Shown: piece after piece, positions 9,165 to 18,368 of the stretch
Layout: each line of letters opens with the position of its first letter
Numbering within the stretch: the first letter of the stretch is position 1
Source of the DNA: Curtobacterium sp. MCBD17_032
GTDB taxonomy: Bacteria > Actinomycetota > Actinomycetes > Actinomycetales > Microbacteriaceae
Length of the DNA: 64,000 nucleotides
Direction: 5' to 3'
Assembly: GCF_003234855.1 (NCBI RefSeq)
Contig: NZ_QKTO01000001.1
Coordinates: 1-64,000 of the forward strand
Position numbers and translations under genes: made by a program
The notes under the pieces: generated by a model
What the model was told of the DNA's origin: nothing
What the model saw: only the letters and a program-made list of their open reading frames with translations
Database searches by the model: none

Positions 9165-9599
9165 GTGTCCCACACCTCCATCCCCACCAAGCCCCTCACG
9201 ATCGCCGCGCTCGCCCTCTGCGTGGTGTCCCTGACCGGGTGTTCCGCCCTGAGCGACACGCTGCACGACGAGGTCACCGGTCACGCGGAGACCCGCGCGG
9301 ACCTGACGTCCGCGCCGGAGTGGATGCCGTCGGACGCGACGGACATCACCTCGGTCACCGGGACGGGCGCGGAGGACGCGTCGGCGGCGCCGAAGACGAT
9401 CGTGTTCACCAGTCCGGCCGGCGTCGCCACGGACGGCTGCGACACCGTGCCGAGGAAGTCGGCACCGGTCATGACCGTCCCCGGGGCCCCGGACGTGTAC
9501 GCCGCGGACACCGTCGTCCGGTGCGGGGACTGGTCCCTGGCGGCGACGGGGCACCGCTGGGTCGCCTGGACGCCGAACACGGGCGACGGCGCGTCCTGA
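9165..9599 (+). CDS. Small secreted lipoprotein
   Basis: A 144-residue protein starting at GTG with AAAGG seven bases upstream. The N-terminus is a lipoprotein signal (hydrophobic TIAALALCVVS, then lipobox SLTGC near residue 25). The mature part is about 120 residues and has two cysteines (in DGCDT and VRCGD) that may pair. It ends two bases before the start of the permease gene that follows, so it is likely co-transcribed with it and may be its extracytoplasmic partner. I do not recognise a named domain. Confidence 0.82.
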   Translation: MSHTSIPTKPLTIAALALCVVSLTGCSALSDTLHDEVTGHAETRADLTSAPEWMPSDATDITSVTGTGAEDASAAPKTIVFTSPAGVATDGCDTVPRKSAPVMTVPGAPDVYAADTVVRCGDWSLAATGHRWVAWTPNTGDGAS

Positions 9600-9601
9600 C
9601 C

Positions 9602-11032
9602 ATGTCCCGTCATCGCGGCCGACCGGCTCGTCGTCGGCCTCCCAGCTGGATCCGCGTCCGCGTCGAGAGTCGCTCGACGGTGGCGGTCGCCGCCCTGTCC
9701 GCCGGACTCGGAGCCCTCGTGGTGACCGGTTCCGAGGCGGCGCAACGGATCGTCGAACTCGGACGGCGCACCGGCGAGAGCGCGACGGTCGCGGCGATCC
9801 TGCCGGTCGTGGCATGGGTGTTCATCGCGATCGCGCTGTACGTCAGCGCCGTCGTCGCGTCGAACACCTGCGCGACGGTGATCGCCGGTCAGACCCGCTC
9901 CCTGGCCCTGCAGCGTGTCCTCGGCGCCACCGGCGTCCAGCTCCGGCGGCAGGTCACGGGCGTCGGCCTCACCTGCGGCGTCCTCGGCGCCCTCGTCGGG
10001 GTCGTCGCGGGCACGGTCGTCGCCAACGGCGTGCTCGCCCTCGCGGCGGCGACGTCGGTGCTCCCGCCGCTCGGGTGGTTGCTGCCGCCGGCGTCGGGGC
10101 CGATCGCCGCGCTCGTCGCCGCCATCACGACCATCGCCTTCCGCATCGGCTCCCGCGACGTCCTCACGATCCCGCCGCTGCGGGCGCTCGACGCCGCCGT
10201 CGAACCCCTGCCCGGCGAGGCGCCCACCAGGACCCGGAGTGTCGTGGCGGTCGTGTTCTTCCTGGCCGGCGCCGCGGGCATCGGCGTGGCGTTCGTGCTC
10301 GGTGCCACGACCGTCGGCGCGCTGCTGCTCGCGGTGACGAGCGGGGCCGTGTCGTTCACCGGGGTCGTCATCGCGTCCCCGGTGCTCCTGCCGGCCGTCC
10401 TCCGCCTCGCCGTGTCGGCGACCGCACACAGCGTCATCGCGTCGATGGCCGCGCGGAACTCGCTCCGGGCCCCGAGACGCACGGCCCGCGCGACCGTCGG
10501 CCTCGTCATCGCGGTGACCCTCATGTCGACCTTCTCGGTCGGGTTCGCCACCTACGCCACCATGCTGCAGCGTCAGGCCGCCGCCGACCCGGTCTACTAC
10601 CGCGACATCCAGACCCAGTTCGACCAGCTGGCGGTCATGTTCGCGGGACTCGTCGGCGCCGCGGGGATCATCGCGGCCGCCGGGGTTGTGGCCGTGACGG
10701 CGCTGACGATCGCGCAGCGCAGCCGGGAGCTCGGGCTCCTCCGGGTGGTCGGCGCGACGACCCGGCAGATCCGGTCGCTCGTCCTCGTCGAGACCGCCAT
10801 GACGATCGCGATCGCCGTCGTGCTCGGCGTCGTCCTGGGGACGGCGTACGGGTGGGCCGGTGCCTACACCCTGCTCGGAGCGACGAACGGTGCGGTGCTC
10901 GTCGGGCCGACGGTGCCCGCGTGGCTGCTCGTCGTCGTGCTCGCCGGCGCGGCCGGCACCGGTCTCGCCGCTGCACTCGGGCCAGCCGCTCGAGCGGTGC
11001 GAGGTACGCCGGTCGCGGCGCTGCGCGGGTGA
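9602..11032 (+). CDS. FtsX/MacB-type ABC transporter permease
   Basis: A 476-residue membrane protein with two FtsX-like permease units, each carrying the characteristic short coupling segment (LQRVLGATGVQLRRQ near residue 102 and LLRVVGATTRQIRS near residue 380) followed by three membrane helices. The N-terminus starts with a basic stretch and a membrane helix. No ATPase gene lies next to it, so it must use a partner encoded elsewhere. The start ATG is directly after the stop of the lipoprotein gene. This layout of a small lipoprotein plus permease suggests export of an envelope component or peptide, which is inference. Confidence 0.88.
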   Translation: MSRHRGRPARRRPPSWIRVRVESRSTVAVAALSAGLGALVVTGSEAAQRIVELGRRTGESATVAAILPVVAWVFIAIALYVSAVVASNTCATVIAGQTRSLALQRVLGATGVQLRRQVTGVGLTCGVLGALVGVVAGTVVANGVLALAAATSVLPPLGWLLPPASGPIAALVAAITTIAFRIGSRDVLTIPPLRALDAAVEPLPGEAPTRTRSVVAVVFFLAGAAGIGVAFVLGATTVGALLLAVTSGAVSFTGVVIASPVLLPAVLRLAVSATAHSVIASMAARNSLRAPRRTARATVGLVIAVTLMSTFSVGFATYATMLQRQAAADPVYYRDIQTQFDQLAVMFAGLVGAAGIIAAAGVVAVTALTIAQRSRELGLLRVVGATTRQIRSLVLVETAMTIAIAVVLGVVLGTAYGWAGAYTLLGATNGAVLVGPTVPAWLLVVVLAGAAGTGLAAALGPAARAVRGTPVAALRG

Positions 11033-11065
11033 CAGGACGTCGACGGGGCATTGCCCGACGGAGCG

Positions 11066-11914
11066 TCAGTCGCGGGTGGCGACGATCGTGTAGGTCGTCG
11101 GGATGCGGTCGCGGTCCGGCTCGGGCCACGTCCACGACCCGTCGCCGGCCTCCTCCATGCGGGAGCTGAAACGCCACGGCAGGGTCCGGCCCTCGTCGAG
11201 TCGACGGAGGCGGAGGCCGGCACCGAGCAGGGCGTTCACGATCTCGGACAGCGGGTGCGGCCATTCGTACGTGCGGGGCTGCGACACGGTCCCGTCGCCG
11301 GCGTAGGTGGTCGCGTCCTCCCACTGCTGGGCGGTCCCGTCCGGGAAGTACCGGTGGCGCGTGACGAGCTCGTCGGCGTCCTCGTCCAGGGCGTACATCG
11401 CCGGGTGGCCGTCGCGGATGAAGAACACCCCGCCGGGTCGCAGGAGGGCGGCCACCTGGGCGGCCCACCGGTCCAGGTCGGCCAGCCAGCAGATCGTGCC
11501 GATGCTCGTGTAGACGACGTCGAAGTCGCCCGGCACCGCGGCTCGGGCATCGAGGACGTCGGACTCGACCCACGTGACGTCGACCCCGGACCGCTCGGCC
11601 AGCGCCGCCGCCGACACGAGCGCCGGGTGCGAGAAGTCGACGCCGGTCACGCGCGCTCCCTCCCGCGCGAGCGAGACGGTGTCGGTGCCGATGTGGCACT
11701 GCAGGTGGCAGACGTCCAGGCCGTCGAGGGACCGGCCGGGGAGCCAGGGCGTGAGCGCCGGCAGGTCCTCGCGGACGACGTCCGACCGGTGGGCCGGGTC
11801 GGCGAAGGCGTCGCGCGCGTAGGCGCCCTCGTGGATCGGCACCCGGTCGTCCCAGTTCGCGCGGTTCGTGTCGCGGGCGTGCTCCCAGTCGACGTCGACG
11901 TGGTCCATGCTCAT
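11066..11914 (-). CDS. Class I SAM-dependent methyltransferase
   Basis: A 282-residue methyltransferase. The SAM-binding motif I appears as LDVCHLQCHIGTDT near residue 60, followed by the acidic end of strand 2 (GVDFS) and motif VVYTSIGTICWL around the active site. The methionine used here starts MSMDHVDVDWEHA; a second start two codons on is possible. The open frame extends upstream without family resemblance. It converges with the FtsX permease gene, and its 5' side faces the small gene at 12033. The methyl acceptor cannot be inferred. Confidence 0.87.
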   Translation of the reverse strand: MSMDHVDVDWEHARDTNRANWDDRVPIHEGAYARDAFADPAHRSDVVREDLPALTPWLPGRSLDGLDVCHLQCHIGTDTVSLAREGARVTGVDFSHPALVSAAALAERSGVDVTWVESDVLDARAAVPGDFDVVYTSIGTICWLADLDRWAAQVAALLRPGGVFFIRDGHPAMYALDEDADELVTRHRYFPDGTAQQWEDATTYAGDGTVSQPRTYEWPHPLSEIVNALLGAGLRLRRLDEGRTLPWRFSSRMEEAGDGSWTWPEPDRDRIPTTYTIVATRD

Positions 11915-12032
11915 GCGCCCGACCCTACCGAGCGGGACGACGCCGCCCGGTGCGGATCGGTCGGACGGGATCTGTGACGGAACGCCCGCTGGACACGTCA
12001 CACCAGGGGACCCCGACGACTGGAGGACGCCG

Positions 12033-12194
12033 ATGCACGACCCGCTCCCGACCGACGCCCGCTGCACGAGCGTGTTCGACCGGTGGCGCTGTGGGCTCCC
12101 GCAGGGCCACGGCGGACTCCACACGTGGACGGACGCGCACGGCCGGACGACCTGGAACGACACTGCCGCCGGCCGCCGCTTCCACGACCTGTGA
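12033..12194 (+). CDS. Small Cys-His protein (53 residues)
   Basis: A very small gene with a good ribosome-binding site (GGAGG seven bases before the ATG). The product carries a compact C-x8-C-x4-GHGGxH pattern (CTSVFDRWRCGLPQGHGGLH), which could bind a metal ion. A second, diverged copy with the same pattern is found at 58981-59139. It stands alone, divergent from the methyltransferase gene. Function unknown; I only claim that the conserved Cys and His spacing makes it a real protein. Confidence 0.7.
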   Translation: MHDPLPTDARCTSVFDRWRCGLPQGHGGLHTWTDAHGRTTWNDTAAGRRFHDL

Positions 12195-12208
12195 CCGCGG
12201 GACGACGC

Positions 12209-12253
12209 CCGGCAGCGCGCCGACCGGCAGCGCGCCGACCGGCAGCGCGCCGA
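12209..12253. repeat. Three tandem 15-bp repeats
   Basis: CCGGCAGCGCGCCGA is present three times in a row without change between the small gene at 12033 and the end of the LacI-GrpB fusion gene. Exact identity of the units suggests recent slippage. Part of the array can pair with itself and may help end transcription. Confidence 0.85.
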
Positions 12254-12257
12254 CCGG

Positions 12258-13901
12258 TCAGGCGGCCGGTCCGGTCTGTGCGGCCCGCGCGCGCGTCATG
12301 ACCGCCCGGATGACGTCCGTCTTCGCGTCCGCGTAGTCGTTCATGTCGTCCCACCGCTCGCTGAGGAGCGCCCGCTTCGTCCGCTCGTACAGCGCCCGGT
12401 CGTCGGCGTCGGACCGGAGGCGGTCGCGCAGCAGCAGGTAGTCGTCGACCGCAGGTGCGCCGCGCTCGTAGACGTGCACGTGGACGTCGCGTTCCGGGGT
12501 CCGCACCAGACGGTGACCCGGTTCGCGCACCCGGAGCTCGTAGCCGGTGGCCAGCAGCTGGTCGAGGTACGCGGCCTCGTCGGTGACGTCGGGCACGACG
12601 ACGACCAGGTCGACGATCGGCTTGGCGGCGAGCCCGGGCACCGAGGTCGACCCGATGTGCTCGATCTGCACGGCGGACGCCCCGAGTGCGGCGCCGATCC
12701 GTCGCCGGTGTGCTCGGAACGTCTCCGCCCACCGGGGATCGGGGTCGTGCAGTCCGACCCGCAGGGCCTCCGGTCCGCCGATGATCTCGACCGTCGTCAC
12801 GTCGGGACGGACGGGGGGCTCGTGGCGCGGCACGGGTCCGGGCGCGGCCGTGGAGTCACGGACCACGAGCGACGTGGCGAGTTCGACCCGGACCGGGCCC
12901 TCGTCGCCCCCGCCCCCGTGCTGCCGGAGCGCCGTCCGCGTCGCGCGCTCGGCCATCTCCCGCAGCGGCTGCCGGATCGTGGTCAGCGCCGGCCGTGCCC
13001 ACCGTGCCGGCGCCACGTCGTCGAACCCGACCACCGACAGGTCCTCGGGCACCCGGAGGCCGGACGCCCGTGCGGCGTCGAGCACCCCGAGGGCCTGCAG
13101 GTCGTTGCCCGTGACGATCGCGGTCGGACGGGGGTCGGCCGCGAGGAGCACACGGGCCGCGCGCTCGCCGTCCGCGCGGCTGAAGTCGGCGACGACCACC
13201 TGCCCGGCCGTCCCGTCGGCGTCCGACGGCGCCGCACCGGAGCCGGTGCGGGCCTCCCGTCCGGCGGCGACGAGCGCCGCGCGGTGCCCGGCCAACCGGT
13301 CCACTGCGCAGCGCATGTCGAGGGGCCCGGCGACCGCGGCGATCCTGCGGTGCCCGAGGTCGAGGAGGTGCTGTGTCGCGGCGGCTCCCCCGGCGGTGTT
13401 CGTCGCGCCCACCACGGGGACGTCGGCGGGCGGGTCCCCGACCGGGTCGACGACCGTGAACGGGATGCCGCGTGCACGGAGCTGGTCGCGCCGCCCCGCC
13501 GTGAGCGCGGAGAACTGCAGGACCACCGCGACCGGGCGGCGGTGGAGGACACCGGTGATCCAGTCCTCACCGACCGCGTGGTCCGGGCCGAGCGCGGAGA
13601 GGGACAGCGCGTAGCCGTGCTCGCGCGCGACCCGCTCGACACCGCGGACGATCTCGATCGACCACTCGCTGGCCAGGTCCTCGACGACGAGCTCGACGAG
13701 GGACCCCGGCTCGGGCGCACGGTCCCGGTGGGCGTAGCCGGAGGCGGCCAGTAGGTGTTCGACCCGCTGCCGGGTCGGACCGGAGACGCCGGGTCGACCG
13801 TTCAGGACCTTCGACACGGTGGCCAGCGAGACCGATGCCCGCCGGGCGATCGTCTCGAGGGTCGGCCGCGAGCCGGACCCAGCTCCCGCGCCGACGCCCA
13901 T
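12258..13901 (-). CDS. LacI-family regulator fused to a GrpB/UPF0157 domain
   Basis: A 547-residue protein, about 200 residues longer than normal LacI regulators. Residues about 13-60 form the LacI helix-turn-helix ([25 protein letters not shown]), residues to about 350 the effector domain with a normal LacI end (ATSLVVRDS). After a proline-rich linker, residues 371-547 match a complete GrpB (UPF0157, nucleotidyltransferase-like) domain, including [17 protein letters not shown] and the HVHVYE strand. No stop separates them. A GTG at 12798-12800 could start a separate GrpB protein, but LacI still lacks its own stop. The regulator is divergent from the TetR gene. See findings. Confidence 0.85.
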   Translation of the reverse strand: MGVGAGAGSGSRPTLETIARRASVSLATVSKVLNGRPGVSGPTRQRVEHLLAASGYAHRDRAPEPGSLVELVVEDLASEWSIEIVRGVERVAREHGYALSLSALGPDHAVGEDWITGVLHRRPVAVVLQFSALTAGRRDQLRARGIPFTVVDPVGDPPADVPVVGATNTAGGAAATQHLLDLGHRRIAAVAGPLDMRCAVDRLAGHRAALVAAGREARTGSGAAPSDADGTAGQVVVADFSRADGERAARVLLAADPRPTAIVTGNDLQALGVLDAARASGLRVPEDLSVVGFDDVAPARWARPALTTIRQPLREMAERATRTALRQHGGGGDEGPVRVELATSLVVRDSTAAPGPVPRHEPPVRPDVTTVEIIGGPEALRVGLHDPDPRWAETFRAHRRRIGAALGASAVQIEHIGSTSVPGLAAKPIVDLVVVVPDVTDEAAYLDQLLATGYELRVREPGHRLVRTPERDVHVHVYERGAPAVDDYLLLRDRLRSDADDRALYERTKRALLSERWDDMNDYADAKTDVIRAVMTRARAAQTGPAA

Positions 13902-14033
13902 GCAGCGAGTATCGCAGCACGGGCGGCCGCTGCCCCGCCTACTGGGGCAGGCAGGACGGTCGGGACCCTCGCCAGACTGGTGGTGCACAGCCCCGTCCAC
14001 CCCCGGGGGCCCGCACGACGAACCGAGGCTGCG

Positions 14034-14771
14034 ATGACCACCGATGCCCGCTCCGCGGAGCCCGACGACCAGGCCCAGCCCGACACCCAGGCAGAGCCCG
14101 ACGACCAGGCGGAACCCGACGACCAGGCGGAGCCCGCGCTCGGGGACGGACCCGACGAGCACCTGGAGAACGCCCGGCTCCGCTCGCACATCGCCGCGGC
14201 CACGATCGAGCTCATCCGCACCGGGGAGACCCTCCGGCCCGACGGCGCGGCGGTGGCCGAGGCCGCGGGCGTCGACCCGGAGGTGCTGCAGCGGCAGTTC
14301 CCGACCTGGCAGAGCCTGCTCGCCGTCACGGTGATGCGCTGGCACGAGGGTCGGATCGCGCCGCTGCTCGCCGAGTCCGGTGGCGACGGTGCCGTCGTGT
14401 TCCTCGAGCGCCTCATCGCGGCGAACCTCGCCGACCCGCGCATGATGCGGCTGCTGGTGAGCACGTTGACCGAGGGCGCCGACACGTCCAACCCGGCGGC
14501 GCCGTTCTACCGGAACCAGTACGAGGGCTTCCACCGGACGGTGCGGCACCTGTTCGAGCAGGACATCGCGGCCGGTCGCGAGCCGGTCACGGCCGACCCC
14601 CGCCGCGCCGCCGACCAGCTGCTCGCCCTCTACGAGGGGCTCCAGCTGCAGGCCATGCTCCGGGACGGGTTCGACGTGCTCGCCGCGTTCCGCGACGTCA
14701 CCGCGCGCCTGCGTCGCGGCTGGGCGGCCGACGAGCGCGTCGGGGTGCTCGACGGGGTCTACGACCTCTGA
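14034..14771 (+). CDS. TetR-like regulator with an acidic repeat tail
   Basis: A 245-residue protein. Residues about 40-95 look like the TetR DNA-binding domain ([15 protein letters not shown], then [21 protein letters not shown]), and the rest is a helical ligand domain. The first 35 residues are unusual: an Asp/Glu/Pro/Gln-rich stretch with the unit AEPDDQ repeated, coded by near-identical direct repeats at about 14065-14135. It is divergent from the LacI-GrpB gene (132 bp gap) and precedes xylA, from which a hairpin separates it. Target genes are unknown. Confidence 0.78.
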   Translation: MTTDARSAEPDDQAQPDTQAEPDDQAEPDDQAEPALGDGPDEHLENARLRSHIAAATIELIRTGETLRPDGAAVAEAAGVDPEVLQRQFPTWQSLLAVTVMRWHEGRIAPLLAESGGDGAVVFLERLIAANLADPRMMRLLVSTLTEGADTSNPAAPFYRNQYEGFHRTVRHLFEQDIAAGREPVTADPRRAADQLLALYEGLQLQAMLRDGFDVLAAFRDVTARLRRGWAADERVGVLDGVYDL

Positions 14772-14784
14772 CCTGGCCGACACA

Positions 14785-14815
14785 GGGCGCGCGGTCCGGG
14801 GCGCGGGGCGCGCCC
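14785..14815 (+). terminator. Hairpin between the TetR-like gene and xylA
   Basis: GGGCGCGC (14785-14792) can pair with GCGCGCCC (14808-14815) across a GC-rich loop, 13 bases after the stop of the TetR-like gene. No T-run. Likely insulates xylA from the upstream gene. Confidence 0.5.
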
Positions 14816-14866
14816 GACCCGCGTCTCCCGCTGGGCCGGGGGTTGCGCCGGGACGCGCCAGCGCAT

Positions 14867-14887
14867 ATGTTCTGGCTGACAACAAAT
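14867..14887. promoter_or_regulatory. Possible regulator site upstream of xylA
   Basis: A short AT-richer island with an imperfect inverted repeat (TGTT near 14868-14871 and AACA near 14881-14884) lies 28 bp before the xylA start, in otherwise GC-saturated DNA. Actinobacterial xyl genes are often under ROK-type XylR control with TGTT/AACA-ended sites, so this is a candidate operator. The match is weak and no xylR gene is in the window. Confidence 0.3.
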
Positions 14888-14914
14888 CCGCTCGACGACG
14901 ATCGGCAGACCCCC

Positions 14915-16108
14915 ATGGCAGTGCAGCCCACCCGCGACGACAAGTTCTCCTTCGGTCTCTGGACCGTCGGGTACAACGGTTCGGACCCCTTCGGCGGCCC
15001 GACGCGCCCCCAGCTCGACGTGGTCGAGGCGGTCGAGAAGCTCGACGAGCTCGGCGCCTACGGCCTCACCTTCCACGACGACGACCTCTTCGCGTTCGGC
15101 TCGACCGACGCCGAGCGGCAGACGCAGATCGACCGCCTCAAGGGCGCGCTCGAGTCGACCGGCCTCGTCGTCCCGATGGTGACCACGAACCTCTTCTCCG
15201 CCCCGGTCTTCAAGGACGGCGGCTTCACCTCGAACGACCGTGACGTCCGCCGGTTCGCGCTCCGCAAGGTGCTCCGCAACGTCGACCTCGCCGCCGAGCT
15301 CGGCGCCGAGACGTTCGTCATGTGGGGTGGCCGCGAGGGCGCCGAGTACGACGCCGCCAAGGACGTCCAGGCCGCGCTCGAGCGCTACCGCGAGGCCGTC
15401 AACCTCCTCGCCCAGTACGTCACCGACAAGGGCTACGGCATCAAGTTCGCGATCGAACCGAAGCCGAACGAGCCCCGCGGCGACATCCTGCTCCCGACGC
15501 TCGGCCACGCCATCGCGTTCATCGACACCCTCGAGCGCCCCGAGCTGTTCGGCGTCAACCCCGAGGTCGGCCACGAGCAGATGGCGGGCCTGAACTTCAC
15601 CGCCGGCATCGCGCAGGCGCTGTACTCGGGCAAGCTCTTCCACATCGACCTCAACGGTCAGCGCGGCATCAAGTACGACCAGGACCTCGTCTTCGGTCAC
15701 GGCGACCTGCAGAACGCGTTCTCGCTCGTCGACCTCCTCGAGCACGGCGCACCGCAGGGTGGCCGCGCGTACGACGGGCCCCGTCACTTCGACTACAAGC
15801 CGTCCCGCACCGAGGACATCACCGGCGTCTGGGACTCGGCCGCCGCGAACATGCGCATGTACCTGCTCCTCAAGGAGCGGGCCCAGGCGTTCCGCGCCGA
15901 CCCCGAGGTGCAGGCAGCCCTCGAGGCGTCGAAGGTCACCGAGCTCGCGCAGCCGACGCTGAACGCGGGCGAGTCGTACGACGACTTCCTCGCCGACACC
16001 TCCGCCTACGAGGAGTTCGACGCTGACGCGTACTTCGGCGGCAAGGGCTTCGGCTTCGTCAAGCTGCAGCAGCTCGCCCTCGAGCACCTCATGGGCGCTC
16101 GTGGCTGA
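14915..16108 (+). CDS. xylA: Xylose isomerase
   Basis: A 397-residue xylose isomerase of the short actinobacterial class, converting D-xylose to D-xylulose in the cytoplasm. Visible family signatures include FGLWTVG near the N-terminus, [11 protein letters not shown] with the active-site histidine near residue 54, MWGGREGAE near 140, the metal-ligand segment [10 protein letters not shown] near 185, [13 protein letters not shown] near 215 and [15 protein letters not shown] near 248. The ATG at 14915 gives the standard start ([14 protein letters not shown]). The stop overlaps the start of xylB by eight bases, so the pair forms a coupled operon. Confidence 0.97.
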   Translation: MAVQPTRDDKFSFGLWTVGYNGSDPFGGPTRPQLDVVEAVEKLDELGAYGLTFHDDDLFAFGSTDAERQTQIDRLKGALESTGLVVPMVTTNLFSAPVFKDGGFTSNDRDVRRFALRKVLRNVDLAAELGAETFVMWGGREGAEYDAAKDVQAALERYREAVNLLAQYVTDKGYGIKFAIEPKPNEPRGDILLPTLGHAIAFIDTLERPELFGVNPEVGHEQMAGLNFTAGIAQALYSGKLFHIDLNGQRGIKYDQDLVFGHGDLQNAFSLVDLLEHGAPQGGRAYDGPRHFDYKPSRTEDITGVWDSAAANMRMYLLLKERAQAFRADPEVQAALEASKVTELAQPTLNAGESYDDFLADTSAYEEFDADAYFGGKGFGFVKLQQLALEHLMGARG

Positions 16109-17609
16109 CCTCGCCTCCAGCGCGACCGACCCCGGCGATGAGGACCTCCTCGTCGCCGGGGTCGACTCGTCCACGCAGTCCTGCAAGGTCGTGATCCGCC
16201 GCGCATCGACCGGCGAGGTCGTCCGCACCGGCCGCGCCTCCCACCCGGACGGCACCGAGGTCGACCCCGCCGCGTGGTGGGACGCCCTCGGCACCGCCGT
16301 CGCCGATGCCGGTGGCCTCGACGACGTCGCCGCGATCGGCATCGGCGGGCAGCAGCACGGCATGGTCGTGCTCGACGCCGACGGCCACGTGATCCGCCCG
16401 GCCCTGCTCTGGAACGACGTCCGCAGTGCGGCCGCCGCCGCCGACATGGTCGAGGAACTCGGCCGGGAGGCGTGGGTCGCCCGCACGGGTCTCGTCCCGG
16501 TGGCCTCGTTCACCGCCACGAAGCTCCGCTGGCTCCGCGACGCCGAGCCGGAGCACGTCGCCCGCGTGGCCGCCGTCGCGCTCCCGCACGACTGGCTGTC
16601 CTGGCGCCTGCGCGGCTACGGCCCGGCGGACGAGAGCCCGCTCGGCCCGGACCTGGACGCCCTGGCGACCGACGGTTCGGACGCCAGCGGCACGGCCTAC
16701 TGGGACCCGGCCCGCCGCGAGTACGACCCGGAGCTGTTCGAGCTCGCCCTGGGCCGCCCGCTGCGCGGAGCCGAGACCGGTGACGACGGCGACGCGGTGA
16801 TCGTGCCGCGCGTGGTCGCGCCGTCCGAGGCGATGGGCACGCTCGAGCAGGACGTCGACCTGCCGGGCGGTGCGCGGGCCTCCCGCGGGCTCGTCGTCAC
16901 GGCGGGTGCGGGCGACAACGCGGGTGCAGCACTCGGCCTCGGCCTGGCGGCGGGCGACGTCGCGGTGTCCCTCGGGACGAGCGGCACGGTGTTCGGCGTG
17001 ACCGACACCGCGATCGAGGACCCGACGGGCACGGTCGCGGGCTTCGCGGACGCCACGGGTGCCCGCCTGCCGATCGTCACGACGCTCAACGCGGCCCGCG
17101 TGCTCGAGGTGGTCGGCGGCCTCCTCGGCGTCGACCACGCCGAGCTCGGGCGGTTGGCACTGCAGGCACCGGCGGGTGCCGACGGGCTCGTCCTCGTGCC
17201 GTACTTCGTCGGTGAGCGCACGCCGAACCGACCGGACGCCACCGCGTCGCTGCTCGGCATGACGCCGGCGACGACGGACCGGGCACACCTGGCCCGGGCG
17301 GCGGCCGAGGGCATGCTCTGCGCCCTCGCCGACGGGCTCGCCGCGGTGGAGCGCACGGGGGTCACGGTCGAGCGGCTCCTGCTCATCGGCGGTGCCGCAC
17401 AGAACGAGGCCGTCCGGGTCGTCGCCGCGCAGGTGTTCGGCCGCGAGGTCCTCGTGCCCGAGCCCGGTGAGTACGTCGCCGCGGGCGCTGCCCGTCAGGC
17501 CGCGTGGGTCGTCACCGGGTCGCTGCCCGGATGGTCGATCCCGACGACGGCGATCCCGGCGGACCCGCACCCCGAGGTGCTCGAGCGCTACCGAGCCGCC
17601 GTCGGCTGA
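16101..17609 (+). CDS. xylB: Xylulokinase
   Basis: A 502-residue FGGY-family kinase that phosphorylates D-xylulose to feed the pentose phosphate pathway. The N-terminal ATPase lobe opens with [16 protein letters not shown]. The substrate segment [10 protein letters not shown] lies near residue 80, the catalytic aspartate in [13 protein letters not shown] near 275, and the C-terminal FGGY-type motif [18 protein letters not shown] near 433. The GTG start at 16101 overlaps the end of xylA by eight bases. The neighbouring pair gives a complete xylose-to-xylulose-5-phosphate route; no xylose transporter is adjacent. Confidence 0.95.
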   Translation: MADLASSATDPGDEDLLVAGVDSSTQSCKVVIRRASTGEVVRTGRASHPDGTEVDPAAWWDALGTAVADAGGLDDVAAIGIGGQQHGMVVLDADGHVIRPALLWNDVRSAAAAADMVEELGREAWVARTGLVPVASFTATKLRWLRDAEPEHVARVAAVALPHDWLSWRLRGYGPADESPLGPDLDALATDGSDASGTAYWDPARREYDPELFELALGRPLRGAETGDDGDAVIVPRVVAPSEAMGTLEQDVDLPGGARASRGLVVTAGAGDNAGAALGLGLAAGDVAVSLGTSGTVFGVTDTAIEDPTGTVAGFADATGARLPIVTTLNAARVLEVVGGLLGVDHAELGRLALQAPAGADGLVLVPYFVGERTPNRPDATASLLGMTPATTDRAHLARAAAEGMLCALADGLAAVERTGVTVERLLLIGGAAQNEAVRVVAAQVFGREVLVPEPGEYVAAGAARQAAWVVTGSLPGWSIPTTAIPADPHPEVLERYRAAVG

Positions 17610-17625
17610 CCGCGGAGCGCACGTC

Positions 17626-17665
17626 GGCGGCGAGGCGCAACGCGATGGTGTTGCGGCTCGCCGCC
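17626..17665. terminator. Bidirectional hairpin between xylB and the cupin regulator
   Basis: Arms 17626-17641 (GGCGGCGAGGCGCAAC) and 17650-17665 pair over 16 bases with one mismatch and an eight-base loop, exactly between two convergent genes. It can serve both strands. Confidence 0.75.
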
Positions 17666-17690
17666 GTCGTCGTGTCCGGCGACCGTGCCC

Positions 17691-18302
17691 TCAGTCCGCC
17701 CGCGGGCTGGACCGGACGTGCGCCCGCTCCCCCTGCGGCCCGTACAGGCAGAGCACCTCGGTGACCTGGTCGGTCACGTTGCCGACCCAGTGCGGGGTGT
17801 GGGTGTCGAACTCGACGACCTCGCCCGGGCCGAGGTCGAACACCTCGTCACCGAGCGCCAGTCGGAGCCGTCCGGACAGCACGTAGAGCCACTCGTAGCC
17901 CTCGTGGGTCTTCAACGTCGTGTCCGAGCCGTGGTCGTGCGGCTCGATGAGCTGCTTGAACGAGCGCACGCCCCCGGTCCGCTTCGTCAGCGGGATGACG
18001 ACGCGGCGACCGTGCCGCTCGGGCTTGAGGTGCACCCGGGGGTCCCCGGTCGCCGGTGCCCCGACGAGGTCGTCGAGCGGCACCTGGTACGCGCGGGCGA
18101 GCGGCAGCAGCAGTTCGAGCGTCGGCTTCCGCTGGCCGGACTCCAGCCGGGACAGGGTGCTCACCGAGATGCCGGTGCGCTCCGCGAGTGCGGCGAGGGT
18201 GGTGCCCCGTCGCGTGCGGAGCGCCCGGAGCCGTGGGCCGACCGCGTCCACGACGTCGGCCGTCGTCGGCTCCGTGGGGCGGGCCTCCCGTGCGTGTGCC
18301 AT
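17691..18302 (-). CDS. XRE-family regulator with C-terminal cupin domain
   Basis: A 203-residue protein. Residues about 22-80 are an XRE helix-turn-helix (LRALRTRRGTTLAALAERTG, SVSTLSRLESGQRKP) and residues about 120-190 a cupin barrel (THEGYEWLYVLSGRLRL, DTHTPHWVGN). This architecture is common for small-ligand repressors. It is divergent from the flavoprotein gene at 18369, with a 66-bp gap that carries an inverted repeat (18311-18327), so it most likely controls that gene. The chosen start MAHAREA is the last methionine before the HTH. Confidence 0.9.
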   Translation of the reverse strand: MAHAREARPTEPTTADVVDAVGPRLRALRTRRGTTLAALAERTGISVSTLSRLESGQRKPTLELLLPLARAYQVPLDDLVGAPATGDPRVHLKPERHGRRVVIPLTKRTGGVRSFKQLIEPHDHGSDTTLKTHEGYEWLYVLSGRLRLALGDEVFDLGPGEVVEFDTHTPHWVGNVTDQVTEVLCLYGPQGERAHVRSSPRAD

Positions 18303-18310
18303 GCCCCCAT

Positions 18311-18327
18311 GTTGCCATGCCGGCAAC
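18311..18327. promoter_or_regulatory. Candidate operator of the cupin-HTH regulator
   Basis: GTTGCC (18311-18316) and GGCAAC (18322-18327) form a perfect inverted repeat with a five-base spacer in the 66-bp gap between two divergent genes. A further TTGCC half-site lies at about 18333. Position and symmetry suit an XRE-family dimer. Confidence 0.6.
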
Positions 18328-18368
18328 GGAGCTTGCCACCGACCATCCGCTCGGCGGAGGATCCCCCC

